Assembly: GCA_027886175.1 (NCBI GenBank)
Contig: JAJNNQ010000009.1
Location: forward strand, 27,765,501-27,829,500
Direction of reading: 5' to 3'
Source: Phylloscopus collybita
Lineage: Eukaryota > Chordata > Aves > Passeriformes > Phylloscopidae
DNA length: 64,000 bases
The notes under the pieces are model-generated. The model did not search any database. It worked only from the letters and a program-made list of their open reading frames with translations, and had not been told where the DNA came from. The first letter of the stretch is position 1. Every line of letters begins with the position of its first letter. Below are positions 26,374 through 39,413 of this stretch, piece by piece. Position numbers and translations under genes: made by a program.

Positions 26374-26918
26374 GTCCTTCACAGGCTTGCCATCAATACA
26401 AACCTGAAATTGAAATTACTAATACTACTTTTTTTTTTTTAATAAACATTCACTTTACAAAGACCAATAGTTTGCCTATTCCTACAAGCACTCTACAAAT
26501 AAAGACTCCTCTTTTTCCATACATGATACAGTCTTTGTGTGACTATTTCCCACAATGCTTAATGTATTTATAGTCAAAATGAAATTTGACAGATTGTTCA
26601 GAGTTTTTATTTTGTTGACAACACAAGAGCCTTCTGAAGACTGGACTTCTAATTTTAACTCTCAACTTTCAAATTTAGGGTCAGGTAAGACACGTATTTC
26701 ATTCTCTTACTACTAAAATGGAATAAGAATGTAGTTTTTGCAACATAATCTCATAATACTTCTTCTCAACACATTTCAGATTCAAGGACTAATGAAGACC
26801 AGAGCAGAAATAAGTGGGTAATGTATTGGGCCCACTTCACCACAGAATAAAACCATTCCAGTGGTTCAGATTTATACATTCACATAATTTGGAGGAATTA
26901 TATCATGCAGCTAAACCT

Positions 26919-27102
26919 TAGAGTCAAAGAACAATTTAAGTTGAACAGAACCTTTGGTCATCAGTTGATCTTACTTCTACTCAAAGCAGGGCCAAGTTAG
27001 AACAGGTTGTTCAGGACCATGTCAAGTCACGTTTTGACTATCAAGGCTGACCATTCAAGCCTCTCTGGGCTACATATTTCAGTGTTTGATCAACCCGATG
27101 AC
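26919..27102 (-). mobile_element. CR1 LINE, degraded 3' end, minus strand
   Basis: The plus strand follows the antisense CR1 3' end in order: 'agagtcaaagaacaattt', a degraded 'gaacctttggtcatcag' block, 'caaagcagggccaagttaga', 'acaggttgttcaggacca', 'tcaagtcacgttttgacta' and 'cctctctgggctacat'. Divergence is high. The repeat stops at the (AAAT)n array, which lies on the side corresponding to the interior of the element, so the array is not its tail. Confidence 0.75.
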
Positions 27103-27134
27103 AAATAAATAAATAAATAAATAAATAAATAAAT
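27103..27134 (+). repeat. (AAAT)8 microsatellite
   Basis: Eight uninterrupted tetranucleotide units next to the CR1 fragment. Likely length-polymorphic. Confidence 0.92.
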
Positions 27135-30100
27135 ATCTGTATACGATCTGAATTTATTATCCAGAAATTATTCAGGCTTGTTACCCAGTAGAAGCCCCAG
27201 CACTTTATTTCTAGTTAGTTAGTGTTCTGTGTATTGGTGCACAGGGCTGGTCTGTACTAGCAGTAAGAATTTTGCTTTCTCACAGTTTTTTCTTAAAAAA
27301 ATTTGGCCCATTATCTACTTACATGAACTAACAATCAGCTTTCTGAAATAGTTTTCCACTTGTCCACTAAGACAGAAAAGATTTCCCTTTTCTCAGGAGC
27401 AGATGGTGAGTACTTACTAACTGCTCCTTATAATCTGAAAGTAAACATTGGCTGGGGATCAAACAAGTTCTCAGTATAACCTCTGAGGCATATGCCTGAT
27501 TGAACCATTATAAAGACAATTAAATACTTAGAATGTTAAATTAGTAAAACATACCTAGTGTAAGAGTGTATTGAGCATGAACAAACACAGCCTCCTTTTC
27601 CACCTACAGAAATAATTATAGCCTACAGAAAGCTTAAGAAATCTGTGCAAACATTCTCCAAGTACTTTCCCCAATATCAGCGTTCAGGGCAAGTCTCAAA
27701 CAAAAATAAAAAAAAACATAGAAAATTATTACTCCTGTATACAGGAGTAAATTGCAGGTTTATTTTAATGCTGTGTATGAAGTCTTTGACAGAGAAAGCA
27801 AAGACCTGGTTCTGATGTTGCAGACTCTACTAAGACAGTGATTGGAACCTCAGAAAATCTACTGTTACAAAATGCATGTTACCTTAGATGAGACTTCTAT
27901 GTTCAAAGAGTTGTCCTACCATCTGACATAAATTTCTATGAGACCACAAACATAATTGTTTTTAGAATTGGTATATGTTTGTTCATAGTGCTGTCAGGTG
28001 TATAGATTGTACAAATTGTGGGCACAGATATAACGACTCAACCATTTCTCTTGCAAGGGGCATAGCATGTAACAATAGAAGGCCTGAAGACTTTTTCCAA
28101 CAAAAATATTCATTTTTTGTTGTCCTCTTTCTCTTTGAAATGTGAATAGTGATTTAAAGCTTTATTCCATGCATTGATGGAGTTCTTGATTCTAACAGAA
28201 ACTTCATATAAATGTTTAAAATGAAATTAATCCTGCTTTATGGTTTTGGCATGATAATAACAGATGTTACTAATTATTTTTTTAATGTGAATCTGATTAA
28301 ATACTTTAGCAAAACATCTAATAAAATCAACATGCATCATTCTTATATTAAAACTTCAGTGTTTATTCTGTTCTCATTATTATCCTGTAGGGCTGTGGCT
28401 GTATTATTTATGTATTATTATATTAGATAATATTCAAGTATTCATGAAAATTCTGTTTAATTTTACTCCCCCTGTTTTGAGTACAACAATATATTAAAAT
28501 TAAAGAGTTACTACATTAATTAATTCATATTTCTTTTCAGAAATTGGCTAATGAATATGACTAATACTTTCATTAAAATATGTTGCAATATACACTTTTA
28601 TATACATACTTCAAAAGCTTCTTAGTTTTTCCCTTATATTTATTATGAGATTGACAAAAATGAAAAACATGATAAAGAAAAACATTAAATTCTTACTGAA
28701 TTACTTGGCTAGCAGAATTCAGTTAAAATATAAAATTAGCAGAACCAAATACTAGTTGGAATTAAAAGTATACACTTATTTTTAAGATCAGTTAGATTCT
28801 CCTTCCAAAAAAAACCCCTAAACTAAACCTAAAACTTACCTCATAGATTTGGACAGCTTTCACTCAAAAAAAAAAAGACACTCATCCCCTATTTGGTGTT
28901 CAGCCAGAGACCAACGTGAAGCAGCAGAGAATTCAACTTAATTGAGAGATAACTTCAAAGTGTAAAGACATTTCCAAAACAGAAATGCTGCAGTCTCATT
29001 TAAGGAAGGTAATTATAGTACAGAGTCACAGTTAATGTTCTACAGAAGTAATTCCATCCTTAGCAATATTTTCACTACCCTTAACTTTAAAAAAGCCCCT
29101 ATTGGGCTGGAATTTCTCATACATAATCTCAGCCCAAAGGGTTATTTTAAAGTTTAAATTAAAATGCTAAGAAAATCGAGTTACTAAATGAATTTTTGCA
29201 CTAAGAAAAATGTTCTAATTTGCAGTCTTCTAAAACTGTTGCTACAACTCAGAATAATTTATTTTACTTCCTACACTGACATGAACTCAACTTAAGAACA
29301 AAGCTTTTCAATATGGACCCTGACTTCAGCTTAGTTTGTACATTGTATGCCAGTAACTGAATGTTGTACAAGAAATATTATCCTGGGGTAGAAAAGCTGT
29401 CACTGTCATGTCTAATTACTCTCTCTGAATTATTTGCTTCAAAGTCAAACCAAGTGGCACTCCTTGGGTGAGGAAAGAGCAATTAACAGTCCCAGGTCTA
29501 AAGAGAGGTGACATTCTGTGTGTCCCTGTGGAGACACTCTGTTCGGCAGTGGCTCAAATCAGATGCTCTGCAAAGACTGCATAAAGGAGATGGTGGAATG
29601 CATGCTAAACCAAACACAGCTATGCTGGGAACCAAGGACACACCCAACAGACTGATAACTGGAGAGAAAACTGGGGCTTTACACCCAGCCTCTCAACTAT
29701 GCCCCAGCATAGACCAAAATCCTCTTCAAGTTTAAGTATTTTATAAGACTTTGTAGTGTCATCTGCTTCTTTTTCAGGACTGTTCAGCAGATTAATGAAT
29801 ATAAAAATTCACCTACTGGTTCATCAAGACCATCACTCTTCAAGCAATTAACTGCTAGTTTAAAATAGCTCAAGAAATATTTCAGAAAGATGTCCAAACT
29901 ATCCACCACATCTTGTAAAAATTATTACAACCGTTTGTCATTCTTCCTAGAGGAAAAATCACATTAACCTGGATTTGCATGTGTTCCATTAAAAGCCCTT
30001 AGATAGTGTTAGGTTTCATCTGATATATAGATGTCTACTATCAGAAGTCTGATTCCTATGAAAGTACTTTCAGCTGATAATCAGACATTTTGAAACATCT

Positions 30101-32000
30101 CTCTTAAATTAAATAGATGGAACTTCCTTGATCAGGCAAACAGATACCTAGAAACATACTGTGTTTAACACATAGATCAAAATGAGATATATATATACTA
30201 TTTTAATTTTTTTTTTTAGACAGGAGGCTTGAAAATTAAATGGAAAAGAAAATATTTTTAAAACAAACAAAGATCTTCATTTTACTAGGTCATATTTAAT
30301 TGATATATCTGTTTAAGACTCACCTTCAAGTATAAATAGCAGCCAGTAGAAATGATTGTATTTAAAAATCTGTTCAAAAGTGGTTACTCCAGAGAAGAAG
30401 AAGCTATTGTTTCTAAGCATAGCAATGGTGTGAGAGGAGCTTACAACCAAAGACACAATATGAAGGGGCAGGGAGAAAAGGAAGCATAAAATATGGAATA
30501 CTGTAAAGCACAGACCTTGGTGAAGGAGGAAATCAAGATTTTAAACACTGTCCTTAAAAATAAGCGTAATTATTTTGACATTTTCTGTGAAATACAGAAT
30601 TATTAGCTATGCAGTGGGATAGCTTACATGTCATATGAGAAATACTCAAACCTGAGCTGAGATACATAGGCAGTAACTCATAGTTCTCATACCAACAGGT
30701 TAAATGTTTATTGTAGTAAAAGGTTTTTTAAATTTATGATGTTCACTTAGCATGATGCATCACTTTTAAAAGTCACTCATTTTATGGAGAAATGTAAAAG
30801 CATTTGGCCATGATTAAATTATAAGTCAGTGTACCTGTACGTATTTTTTTTTAAATACCACGGACATCTTTGGCTCAATTGCCCGATATTTTTATATGAT
30901 TCATTTCACCACTAAACAGCTATCAGAGACATCCCCACCTGCATCTGCTTAATTCACTAGAGATGTGACTTCATTGTTTGCTAAGAGTCATGAGATCTTT
31001 TGGTATTCTTTCCCACAAGGACCTTCAGGAGTGAGTAATAGAGATTGTCACTGAAGAGGGTAGGACACTTCTAGCCTTTGGCAACAAACCTGGAAGATGA
31101 GATTGTCAAATAAAATAAATACAGGAACAAAGCTTAAAGAAAAAAGAAGAAATAAGTAATAGCTCCCATGCCTTGGGAAATCACTTTTATTCACCAGCTG
31201 AATCAAAAGGTTTTTGTGACCTACTGAAGTGAAAGACAAACTCCTGAAAAACTATTACTGGCACTCTTTTTCTACAATGTTTGTTCCTTCCAAGATGAAT
31301 AGAGTAGAACAGTCATTAAGAACATGACTACTGTTACTCATGTCCATCAAATGGAAATTCACATGTCTCTAAACAAAAGGTGAACAAGTATGTTTACAAA
31401 CTGCACCTTTTCTAGTGGGCATCAGGACCTAGAAGTTTAGAGGATGCAAGAAAACATTTTGCTTTTGATGTGAAAGAGGGGTGATGGACTTTCTTCATTC
31501 TAAGAAACATGCTAACTTCCATGTCTTCCAGGCTAGGAAGATGAAGTGAAATAGGAAATCAGAGCAAACATATCCCATAATACTAGAGCTATGAAATGTG
31601 AGACTCAGCTGTTTACTGAACACCATCAGAATGTAACGATGATATGGATACAGACTGTATAGCTTTTGAGAAAGCATGGAATAGTTTGCCAAGAGCTGTC
31701 TTTTGCATGGCTCTAATATAATACAGCATCCTCAGTTTACATTAATAGTATGGTACTTCCTTCCATAAGTTAATTACATTTACTGAGTGAAAGTCCTGAC
31801 CCATTTAATGTCAGCATACAATTACAGCTTTTATTGTTTAAACAAGCTATGAAAATAGAAAGGAAGCATTATAATTGCATGACATTATAATCACATTAAA
31901 ATTAGCTTAGTCACAATTCACTATATGATTTAGTCACTGTAGGAGGATGATCAAAAAGGGTGGGTGCAAATCTGAAGCAAATGGAAATAAAATAGAAATA
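27135..32000. other. AT-rich DNA, no gene recognised
   Basis: Very AT-rich between 28100 and 28800. Contains a perfect palindrome at 27729-27750 and a short inverted repeat TTGGGCTG/CAGCCCAA at 29102-29109 and 29130-29137. No element recognised. Confidence 0.5.
27729..27750. repeat. Perfect 22-nt palindrome
   Basis: Arms TTACTCCTGT and ACAGGAGTAA meet at a central AT. Self-complementary over the full 22 nt. No function can be assigned. Confidence 0.85.
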
Positions 32001-35000
32001 AAATTTAAAAATAATAGGACTAAGATATTAATCAGCATGTCAATACATCATTCATTTAAGATATCTGGGAGGGTTCATGGTTACTACAGTATATGGCATG
32101 GAAGCAAACCTCTGTGGGTCAATATATAGGAATGCCTGATACTTTTCCCTAGGAACAGTTTGTAGCTCTAAATAATGCCAAAGAAAAAGCCTGCAGTTAT
32201 ACAAGTCCTTAAAAGTGTTCTATTTTAGGAAAATACAGCACTCAAATACCTACAGAAAACACAAACTCTGTAAGTATTACCTACTCTAAATCTAATTGGG
32301 GAAGGAAGAGCAGAGTGTAGTTCACTACCTGAAATAAAAAGCACTGAAAACATCAACAATGATGTCCAGAAATTCTCTCACAGAAAAGGGTCTTTTAAAA
32401 CTATGTTCCTGCAGCCATCCTTTACCCAATCACCTATTAATTTCCTCTGAGTTAGCACAAATCTTTCATTTCTTATTTACAATACGAATTATTTTTACAG
32501 AACCAGAGTTTTACTGGCCAACACTTTCAGATATGAAAATTACCATAACAATTGTAACAGTATTTCTGACATTCCTTTTGAAATTAGATGGAATGCAATT
32601 TTTTTCAATCTAACAAAAATTCCATTTTTTCCATTTCAAAATGAACATTTAGAAGGAATATATCTGCAAACCTCTTCAGATCCATTGATCCCCCAAATGA
32701 ACACACACATTAAAATTTAAAGGCAAATAAACTTCTCTTTTAAATCTCAAAAAAAAATCACAGAAAAGTTAGGTTAGCTTAGCATCTCTACCAAAATACA
32801 TTAGGTTTAGGATGACTTGACAAAATGTAATAGGTAGGAACCAAGTTTATTGGCCACTATTGGATGTTCATATGAAATATAATTTGTTTCATGCTGAGTT
32901 CTTTCAGTCTCACATATCATTATATCTTCTAAAGGTGTTGCAGGGTGTATTAGGCTCTCAGATAAGCTTGAAAGTTTGTAATAGCCCTAGCTAGGACATT
33001 AAGACTTTAAAATAAATGGGCAACCTTGAGTAGCAGATGAAGCAAGAGATAGGAAAGTTATTATGATATAGCTGAATAATCCCATATTGTGTGGTGTCAT
33101 TAGACAGGCTTGCTCATTTGCAGTGTGAGGTCAGCAAGTAAAAAGCAGCCACCTTCAAGCAAAGCTTTTAATGAAAAAGCCTTGGTTTCATCCTGATTCC
33201 TTTGTATCAGAGGCCTCTTATTTTGCTCAGTCATCCAAGATTCAGACACCAGTGCCTCCTGCTTTCACCTGCATGTTTTGGACTTTGCCTTTCCACCTAG
33301 GTTCTGTCTTTCCGTTTCATCTTATCACTAAGACCTGTTCTTGTTCTCTCTGGTCTGCGGCTTACTCAACAAATTATCATGGATATATTTTTATCCACTT
33401 TCAACAATTTAATCTTATTTACAATATTTACTCACCTTGGTAAAGTACCAGTGTAGTAAGTTGCTTTTTTCACAAAATCTCTTGAAACCTCTCTGCTTAC
33501 AGGAGGCAGAGAAAATGGAACTGACAAGAGTGTGGGTAAGTGCCAGAGACTGTTATACTTAACCATAGTTCTATCTTCCCCAGTAACTCATTATCATCTC
33601 TATTAAGCAGATCCCAGTGCTTCAGGAATATGGCAGGTCAGCACTGGCTTCCAGCATAAATCAGCTCTCTAACTGGAGAAATTAGCTGCATGTTATTCAA
33701 TTCACTGCACCAAGACCTTAGTGGCACTAATTAATATTTTATATCTGTTAGCGTGGCTTAAGCACAATATATGTATTTTCTTTCCTTTCAGGGAATAATC
33801 CATGATAATGATACTTTGAGTTAGAAAAGTTCTATCAATAGTATCATAGGTCAGTATTTCACCTGCTCAATGAATGGCAGCGTGGTTGTCACAAAATGGA
33901 TACATACTGCTGAAGTCATAACCTATGGGGGAAATTTTCTTCAACTGAGTTACCAAGACTATTTCCCTGTGATAATGTTACTAACTTACCAGTTTTAAAA
34001 CATGCTTTAAATTATGCTGTGTCCACACAAAATGCATTCTGGCTCATTCAAAACCTCAGACCAAAATTTAAGTTCTTACTTTCTAGACATACCAGGTCGA
34101 CTCTCAAGAAAAAAGCCTTAACACTTCAGATGGCAGATGTAAAAACCACCAAGTGCTGTTCACTTTTTAATTGTGTAAAAATGACTCAGAAAATAGCTGC
34201 TGGCATTGTTTCTCACAGATACACATTAAGCTGCTTGCAAACATCAGACCGTCTGATCTCAGAGTCCCACCTTCCCCAACCTTCTGCTGCATGGACCAGC
34301 ACAAGGGCTGATTTACAATTCTTACATGCAGTATTCTCCAGATCATTCTTCCAAGATGCTTCTCCAGATACAGACACTTGAATCAAATCACAGAACTGCA
34401 AATAACACAACTTCTCAACAGTTTCAGAGTGCTTTTAAAGGGGTATGTTATATTTAAATACCTCTATAACTGAACTGTCTTTAAATACTGTGAGCAAGTT
34501 TTTCAGCAATTTCTGATGGAGACAACAGAATGAAAGAAAAGATCAATTTTAGTGTATTACTTTCCATTGGGTCATGCTAAAAGCTATAAATGACTTATAA
34601 AACTTGAGCACAGAATCCAAAATCCTGTTCCAGAATCTAAAGGTACATTTATACAGCTGGAAAGGTCTTAAAAAGCCTTAAACCTGTCCCCAAAGGACTG
34701 GGGGGACACTGCTTGCCAGTACCTAACTATTTTTCATTTGCACCTACAGAAAATGTTGAGTGTTTTGGCATGCATTAGAAGGACAAAGAACTGTAAACTA
34801 CTTTCTGCACCTTGATCAGGCTAACTTGTGTTCTTATAAGTCTCCCAGTGAAATTAAATAAGTAAACTTCACATGGAAATTTATGTATATGAGTCTTGGT
34901 TCTATATCAAAAACACAGTGAGAATATCTTTAAGTATTATTATAATGCTTTTACAAGATTTTTTTTTTTTTAATCAGCCAAAATCCATTATTCAGTTATT

Positions 35001-37654
35001 TGTAGCTCATACACAGTAAATATAAGGGCCTAGTAATTCCAGGAAATTGGCTGTGGAATATTTTTCCTCTTTACTCATATGTTAGGGTCTAAATGGTTAA
35101 GAGAAGCACATACAGCTGTTACTCCGGGTAGCTCACACTAATCTCAAGTAGCAGAGGAGCTGTAAATCTCCAGGAAGCAAGCTTGCTGGAATGCAGACAG
35201 AGAAAAGGCACACTGAATGTAAAAGATTGTGAGCAAATGACTCCCTGGCTGGAGTCCGCCAACAGCTGCAGCTGTTCTAAACTTAGCCCATTTCTGGGGC
35301 TTGGTTCAATGCTCAATGAGAATGCAAAGGCTAACACAAAATCCTCAGGGGTTCCTCAGAAGAACTGTGCATTTTCCTTTCCTACTGTAAGGATATGTTT
35401 ATACCTCAAGTATTTTAACCAGCCTTCTGGGCGAAAGTTGGCAGATCATAACTCCATTTGTTTATTTTTAAGATTTCAGTCAAGGTGAAGTTTTCAAAAC
35501 AGCATGCTTTACCAGAAGGAATCAGAAAAGGTAGCATACCTTCTTGAGAAGATGAAGAGTTTTCTGAGGGCATCACACAGTTGGATTTAAACCCTTTTTT
35601 TCTCAATCCATATGAACAACATTGTTTTTCCTTTCTATATGATTTATAGCAGTCTCTTCATGGTCTTCATGGATCATTAGAAAGTGCAATAGCATTTGCT
35701 AGATGTTTTGTTATAAAGCCTGATATGTCCAACAGTCCAACCATACTCAGGATACCAAAATAAACAGCCTTAGGCACGTGTTGAATTTTTTTAAAGATAA
35801 ATTAAAAAAAAAAAAAGTCAATTTCAAGTGAGCAGTAAGTTAAAACTTTATATTATGTTTACTGCAATGATATATCTTAAAAGCTAATCTTAATACTAAA
35901 ATAGAGTAGAACCATTTACTTTATAAATTTAAAAAACCATTTATTTTCATGACAAACTATCCACTCACAGATTTCCAGTAATTATTCCCTTTCTTAAGCT
36001 GTTAGTCATTTGGGGTTTACATTGTAGACCTTCTCTGGTTACACTGAACAATAAAATGTGAACCCTGTATCTACCCTTTGCTCAATAAAAAGGAAATAAA
36101 AAGTATCACAGTGAGTAAGCTCTTCTCAAAGATGGGGGCGCTGGAAGAAAAAAGCCATATTTGAACATTTACAATTACAATATCTGCTTGTTTTGGAAAG
36201 TGTATTGGAACATAGCCACATATATGAGAAATATATTGGAGGAAAGAATTGCAACTGAACAGCATCTGAATCTCTTTGTGTTTGTTGATCCACTCCCCAA
36301 AATGAAGTCCAAAAAGTTAGCAGCTATTAAAATATAAAGATGGGCATTATTATTGTACTTACTGATGAATATTTAGAAGCTATATTAAGGATAGGACATA
36401 CAGTATCAGTGCTATTTACCATGATGTAAAATTCTTTATCTTCCTGAAAAACTAGATCAACCAACAGCAGTGGTCTTATAAGAAAAAATTTACACGGATT
36501 ATATAGAGAAAAATAGTGATTTGAAGAAAATTAGTTCTTTCATCAAAGCTCAGCCATTTGAGTATAAGAGATGCATAACAAGCCCATGAATTAATCCTGT
36601 GAAAATTTGCAGTCTATGATATTGAATTCTGCACTGGTTCTAAAATAAACAACAACAGCAAAAAAGAAGTCAATAAGAATAGACTGGAAATTAATCTTGA
36701 TTTATCAGTAAACCCTTTAGTGTTTTTAGGGAGCTCCTTACTGTTACATGAAGTCTGAAAGTCAGAAAATAGATTTATTTATATTTGTCATCAGAATTCC
36801 AGGAAGTTATTTACTAACTTTTTAAAAATATGGAAAATTGAAGACTGGCTAAGAATCCAACAGCCTCTGCATCAGAAGAAACTGCATTTTCTATATTTAT
36901 CATTGTTAATCATAATAGAAGAGATTAAAAAGTCCAACTATGTCATGATGATAATTTTTTAAAAAATAAAATTTGAAGAAACATGAACATATGATCCTTG
37001 CAAATGCAAGAAAATGTGCAATAAAAATTTTTCAAAGGTGGCCTACAGAGTGTTGTACATTTCAAAGAATTCACATAGGCTTGGGCTGTATGGATGGGAA
37101 AGCAAACCTTGAGGAATTCACTAGACACTGTGGAAAGTACTGCTCACAAACACACCCACATACCTGAAAACATAAGACATGAACTGTCTTTGATTTATAG
37201 GGAAGCAGGGAAAGTAATAAAGGTATCCTACAAGGAAATGTGATAGAGTAAATTACTGACAATATAAGTTTTTGCTCTTTAAACTTTAAGCTCTTAAAAA
37301 AACCAAACTGGACAGTCAAGTAATTAGTTCAGCCTTTCCAGTGCATCGGTACTTCCTCACTCATGATCCTCCTCAGTCATAGTGATCTAATATGTGTAAA
37401 TAGGTCCTTGGCACTTGACATGATGTTAATCTTCCCTATGTTTTCATACTGCATAAAACAGAAGGGGGTTTGGATGGTTCTTGTATTACCTACAAATAAA
37501 GGGGCTTGGAAGAGCAAAGATCATCCCTGACACAGCTTACATAATGGGGTAACTGTGACTGAGAAATGAGACTGATAAAAACAAATCTCAATGAAGCTGG
37601 GAAAAGGACTGAGGATAACCTACCCAGGGATATCTGGAGTTAAAGGTGTTGCTG
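32001..37654. other. AT-rich DNA, no gene recognised
   Basis: A slightly GC-richer patch at 35100-35340 contains the E-box palindrome listed separately. T13 and A13 runs occur at 34959-34971 and 35804-35816. No mobile element recognised. Confidence 0.5.
35261..35276. promoter_or_regulatory. Palindrome with two overlapping-phase E-boxes (CAGCTG)
   Basis: AACAGCTGCAGCTGTT is a perfect 16-nt palindrome with two CAGCTG E-boxes 6 bp apart (35263-35268 and 35269-35274). CAGCTG is a class A E-box bound by basic helix-loop-helix dimers such as the MyoD and NeuroD/ASCL types. Use in this place is inference from the motif alone. Confidence 0.3.
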
Positions 37655-37655
37655 A

Positions 37656-37686
<31 letters not shown>

Positions 37687-37743
37687 GCAACAACAACAAC
37701 AAAACACAAACAGAAAGCCAAACCAACAAATAAAAACCCACCA
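37655..37743 (+). repeat. (AAAAC)n / (CAA)n A/C-rich tract
   Basis: (AAAAC)n passes into (CAA)n. A and C only from 37655 to 37712 except for one G at 37687, then A/C-rich with a few interruptions to 37743. Confidence 0.88.
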
Positions 37744-38951
37744 AGAGAAAACCAGAGAAAAGCAAGGCTATGTGCCCTCTGGCAGAAGACATTAAATTAA
37801 TGATGTGGGAAAGGCAGGATCAGCTCTAGCTAAAAGTTGGTAAGCAATCTTGTACTCAGGAAACCAATGCATGAAAGCAATGCCTTAGATTGAAAGAAAG
37901 GAATTTTAAAAATCCAGCCCTCCTGGAAGGAAATTCTCTCCAAAGTTCATTCCATTCCCAAGCTTTGAGAGAATTCCAAATCGCTGAACTTCACTGTTTC
38001 TCTGTGGATATATTTCTCAGTCTACTCGGCACGAATTTCTGTAGCAACTGACAAAATAGTAATTTAGTTGAACCAAGACACTTTGCTGCATAAAGTGGAA
38101 TACACCAATGCACCTGAATTTTTCTTCCCTCTGTACCCATGGGACAGACCATAAGAATCAAGGTTCATCACTTGCATGACTACATATTGTCCTTCCTCAG
38201 TGAATATGCAAATGAAATCAGCAGCAAGTTATTGCAATTTGTGGCTTTGGGTTCAATATATTGTTCCACACGTTACCTGCTCTGAAATCACAGTAACTCA
38301 TTTTTCTTCTCTTTATCTTTTCAAAATGATTATCATTATTTGCACCTGGTTTTCTCACAAATCTTAAATATTAAAATACCAATGAGAGCTAACTAAGTGA
38401 ATATACTGCCATTTTTCAAACTGGAAACTGAGGCTAGCAGAGCCAAAACCATCACCTTTAACATAGAACTAGAGTTGATATTCATCATCCTCTTTGAAGG
38501 AAACACCAAACACCACTCAACCATAGAAGGAAGAGAAAACCCATACAGTGCATTTTTATCATTTTTTAGGCAGAATAGAACAAAGTTTTTTTCATTTCTC
38601 TCAGTCTTTAAGTGTTTGAACATGAAGATGATGTCACAGAGGTAATGGTGAATGATATAGCAAAGAGCAAGGTGTCACATTTAGCATGTCAAAATAGATT
38701 CCAAAACCAGATTTGATTGTTTTATAACACAGGGTTAAAGGGGAGAAAAAAGGAAAGAGGAATAGACAGCAATTATTTTTCAGAAGTTTTTTAACCTTGT
38801 CAGCAGCAAATGTGCTTCAGGTGAAGATCTGTACACAACAGAACAAAATTCCATTTATTGTATCTTTCTCTTTCAGTAGGATTCAGAACTGAACAGGAGT
38901 CCAACTCCATAGTTTTTAAAAAGCCTCCCAGCTTCAAGTGAATTGAAGATG
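37744..38951. other. AT-rich DNA upstream of the provirus, no gene recognised
   Basis: Contains an octamer ATGCAAAT at 38206-38213. Sense/antisense frame pairs (38393-38645) are chance frames. Confidence 0.5.
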
Positions 38952-38957
38952 CACCAC

Positions 38958-39263
38958 TGTTTCCATGCTTCGTGCCTGCCATGTTTTGGTTTTGGGAAAT
39001 TCCATTCCCAGGCACGGTCTTGGTACACAAGGTCACACAATGTAAACTACTGTGTGTTTCCACATTCTGTTCCCAGAGAAGGGACTTCATGTGGTGGTCT
39101 CTGGAACTGACCAATGGTTCCCAAAGGTCCCACCTCTAAGGTGGGCACATCTGAAAAAGTACAAACAGAGTCAGAAAAATAAACTGTGGTCCCTTGCTTG
39201 CAAGGGCCACGCAGCCTCTTCCTGAATCACTCCCTGCCTCGTTCGTTGCTCACCACAGTGACA
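38958..39263 (+). repeat. 5' LTR of the deleted provirus
   Basis: 306 bp from TGTTTCC to GTGACA. AATAAA is at 39178-39183. A stem-loop CCCACC/GGTGGG (39129-39134, 39140-39145) precedes the signal. A second stem, CCCTTGC/GCAAGGG (39191-39197, 39100+ offset to 39200-39206), lies about 8 nt after it. Both stems are also present in the minus-strand solo LTR at 14394-14698, which is the same family. U3 content is AT-rich and no sharp TATA box is evident. Confidence 0.9.
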
Positions 39264-39265
39264 TC

Positions 39266-39283
39266 TGGTGACCCCGACGTGAT
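39266..39283 (+). other. Retroviral primer-binding site, tRNA-Trp
   Basis: TGGTGACCCCGACGTGAT is complementary to the 3' end of tRNA-Trp and equals the site I recall for Rous sarcoma/avian leukosis viruses over all 18 bases. It begins two bases after the LTR, the normal spacing. Minus-strand DNA synthesis would be primed here. Its exactness contrasts with the decay seen elsewhere in the element. Confidence 0.95.
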
Positions 39284-39413
39284 CTGCAGCCACAAAAACA
39301 AGGTAAAAAATACCTTGTCCCCTTTTTAAGGAAAAAAGGGATTTTTATTTCTCTCCGGTAAGGAGAAGAAATTTGAAAAAAATGAACCCGCCACTAGGCC
39401 CAGAAGATAACTT
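39284..39413 (+). pseudogene. Leader and stub of a gag-like reading frame
   Basis: About 100 bp of leader follow the primer site. They include two small inverted repeats (CAAGGTA/TACCTTG near 39299-39316, and CCCTTTTT/AAAAAAGGG near 39320-39340) and a donor-like GGTAAG at 39357-39362. An ATG at 39382-39384 in the position expected for gag opens a frame of only eleven codons. The frame meets a TGA at the junction with the LTR fragment, so it is broken by the deletion. Calling it gag is inference from position. Confidence 0.5.

Noticed and set aside
27103..27134. (AAAT)n as the tail of the neighbouring CR1
   Set aside because: CR1 ends in 8-bp repeats, and the array sits on the interior side of this minus-strand fragment.
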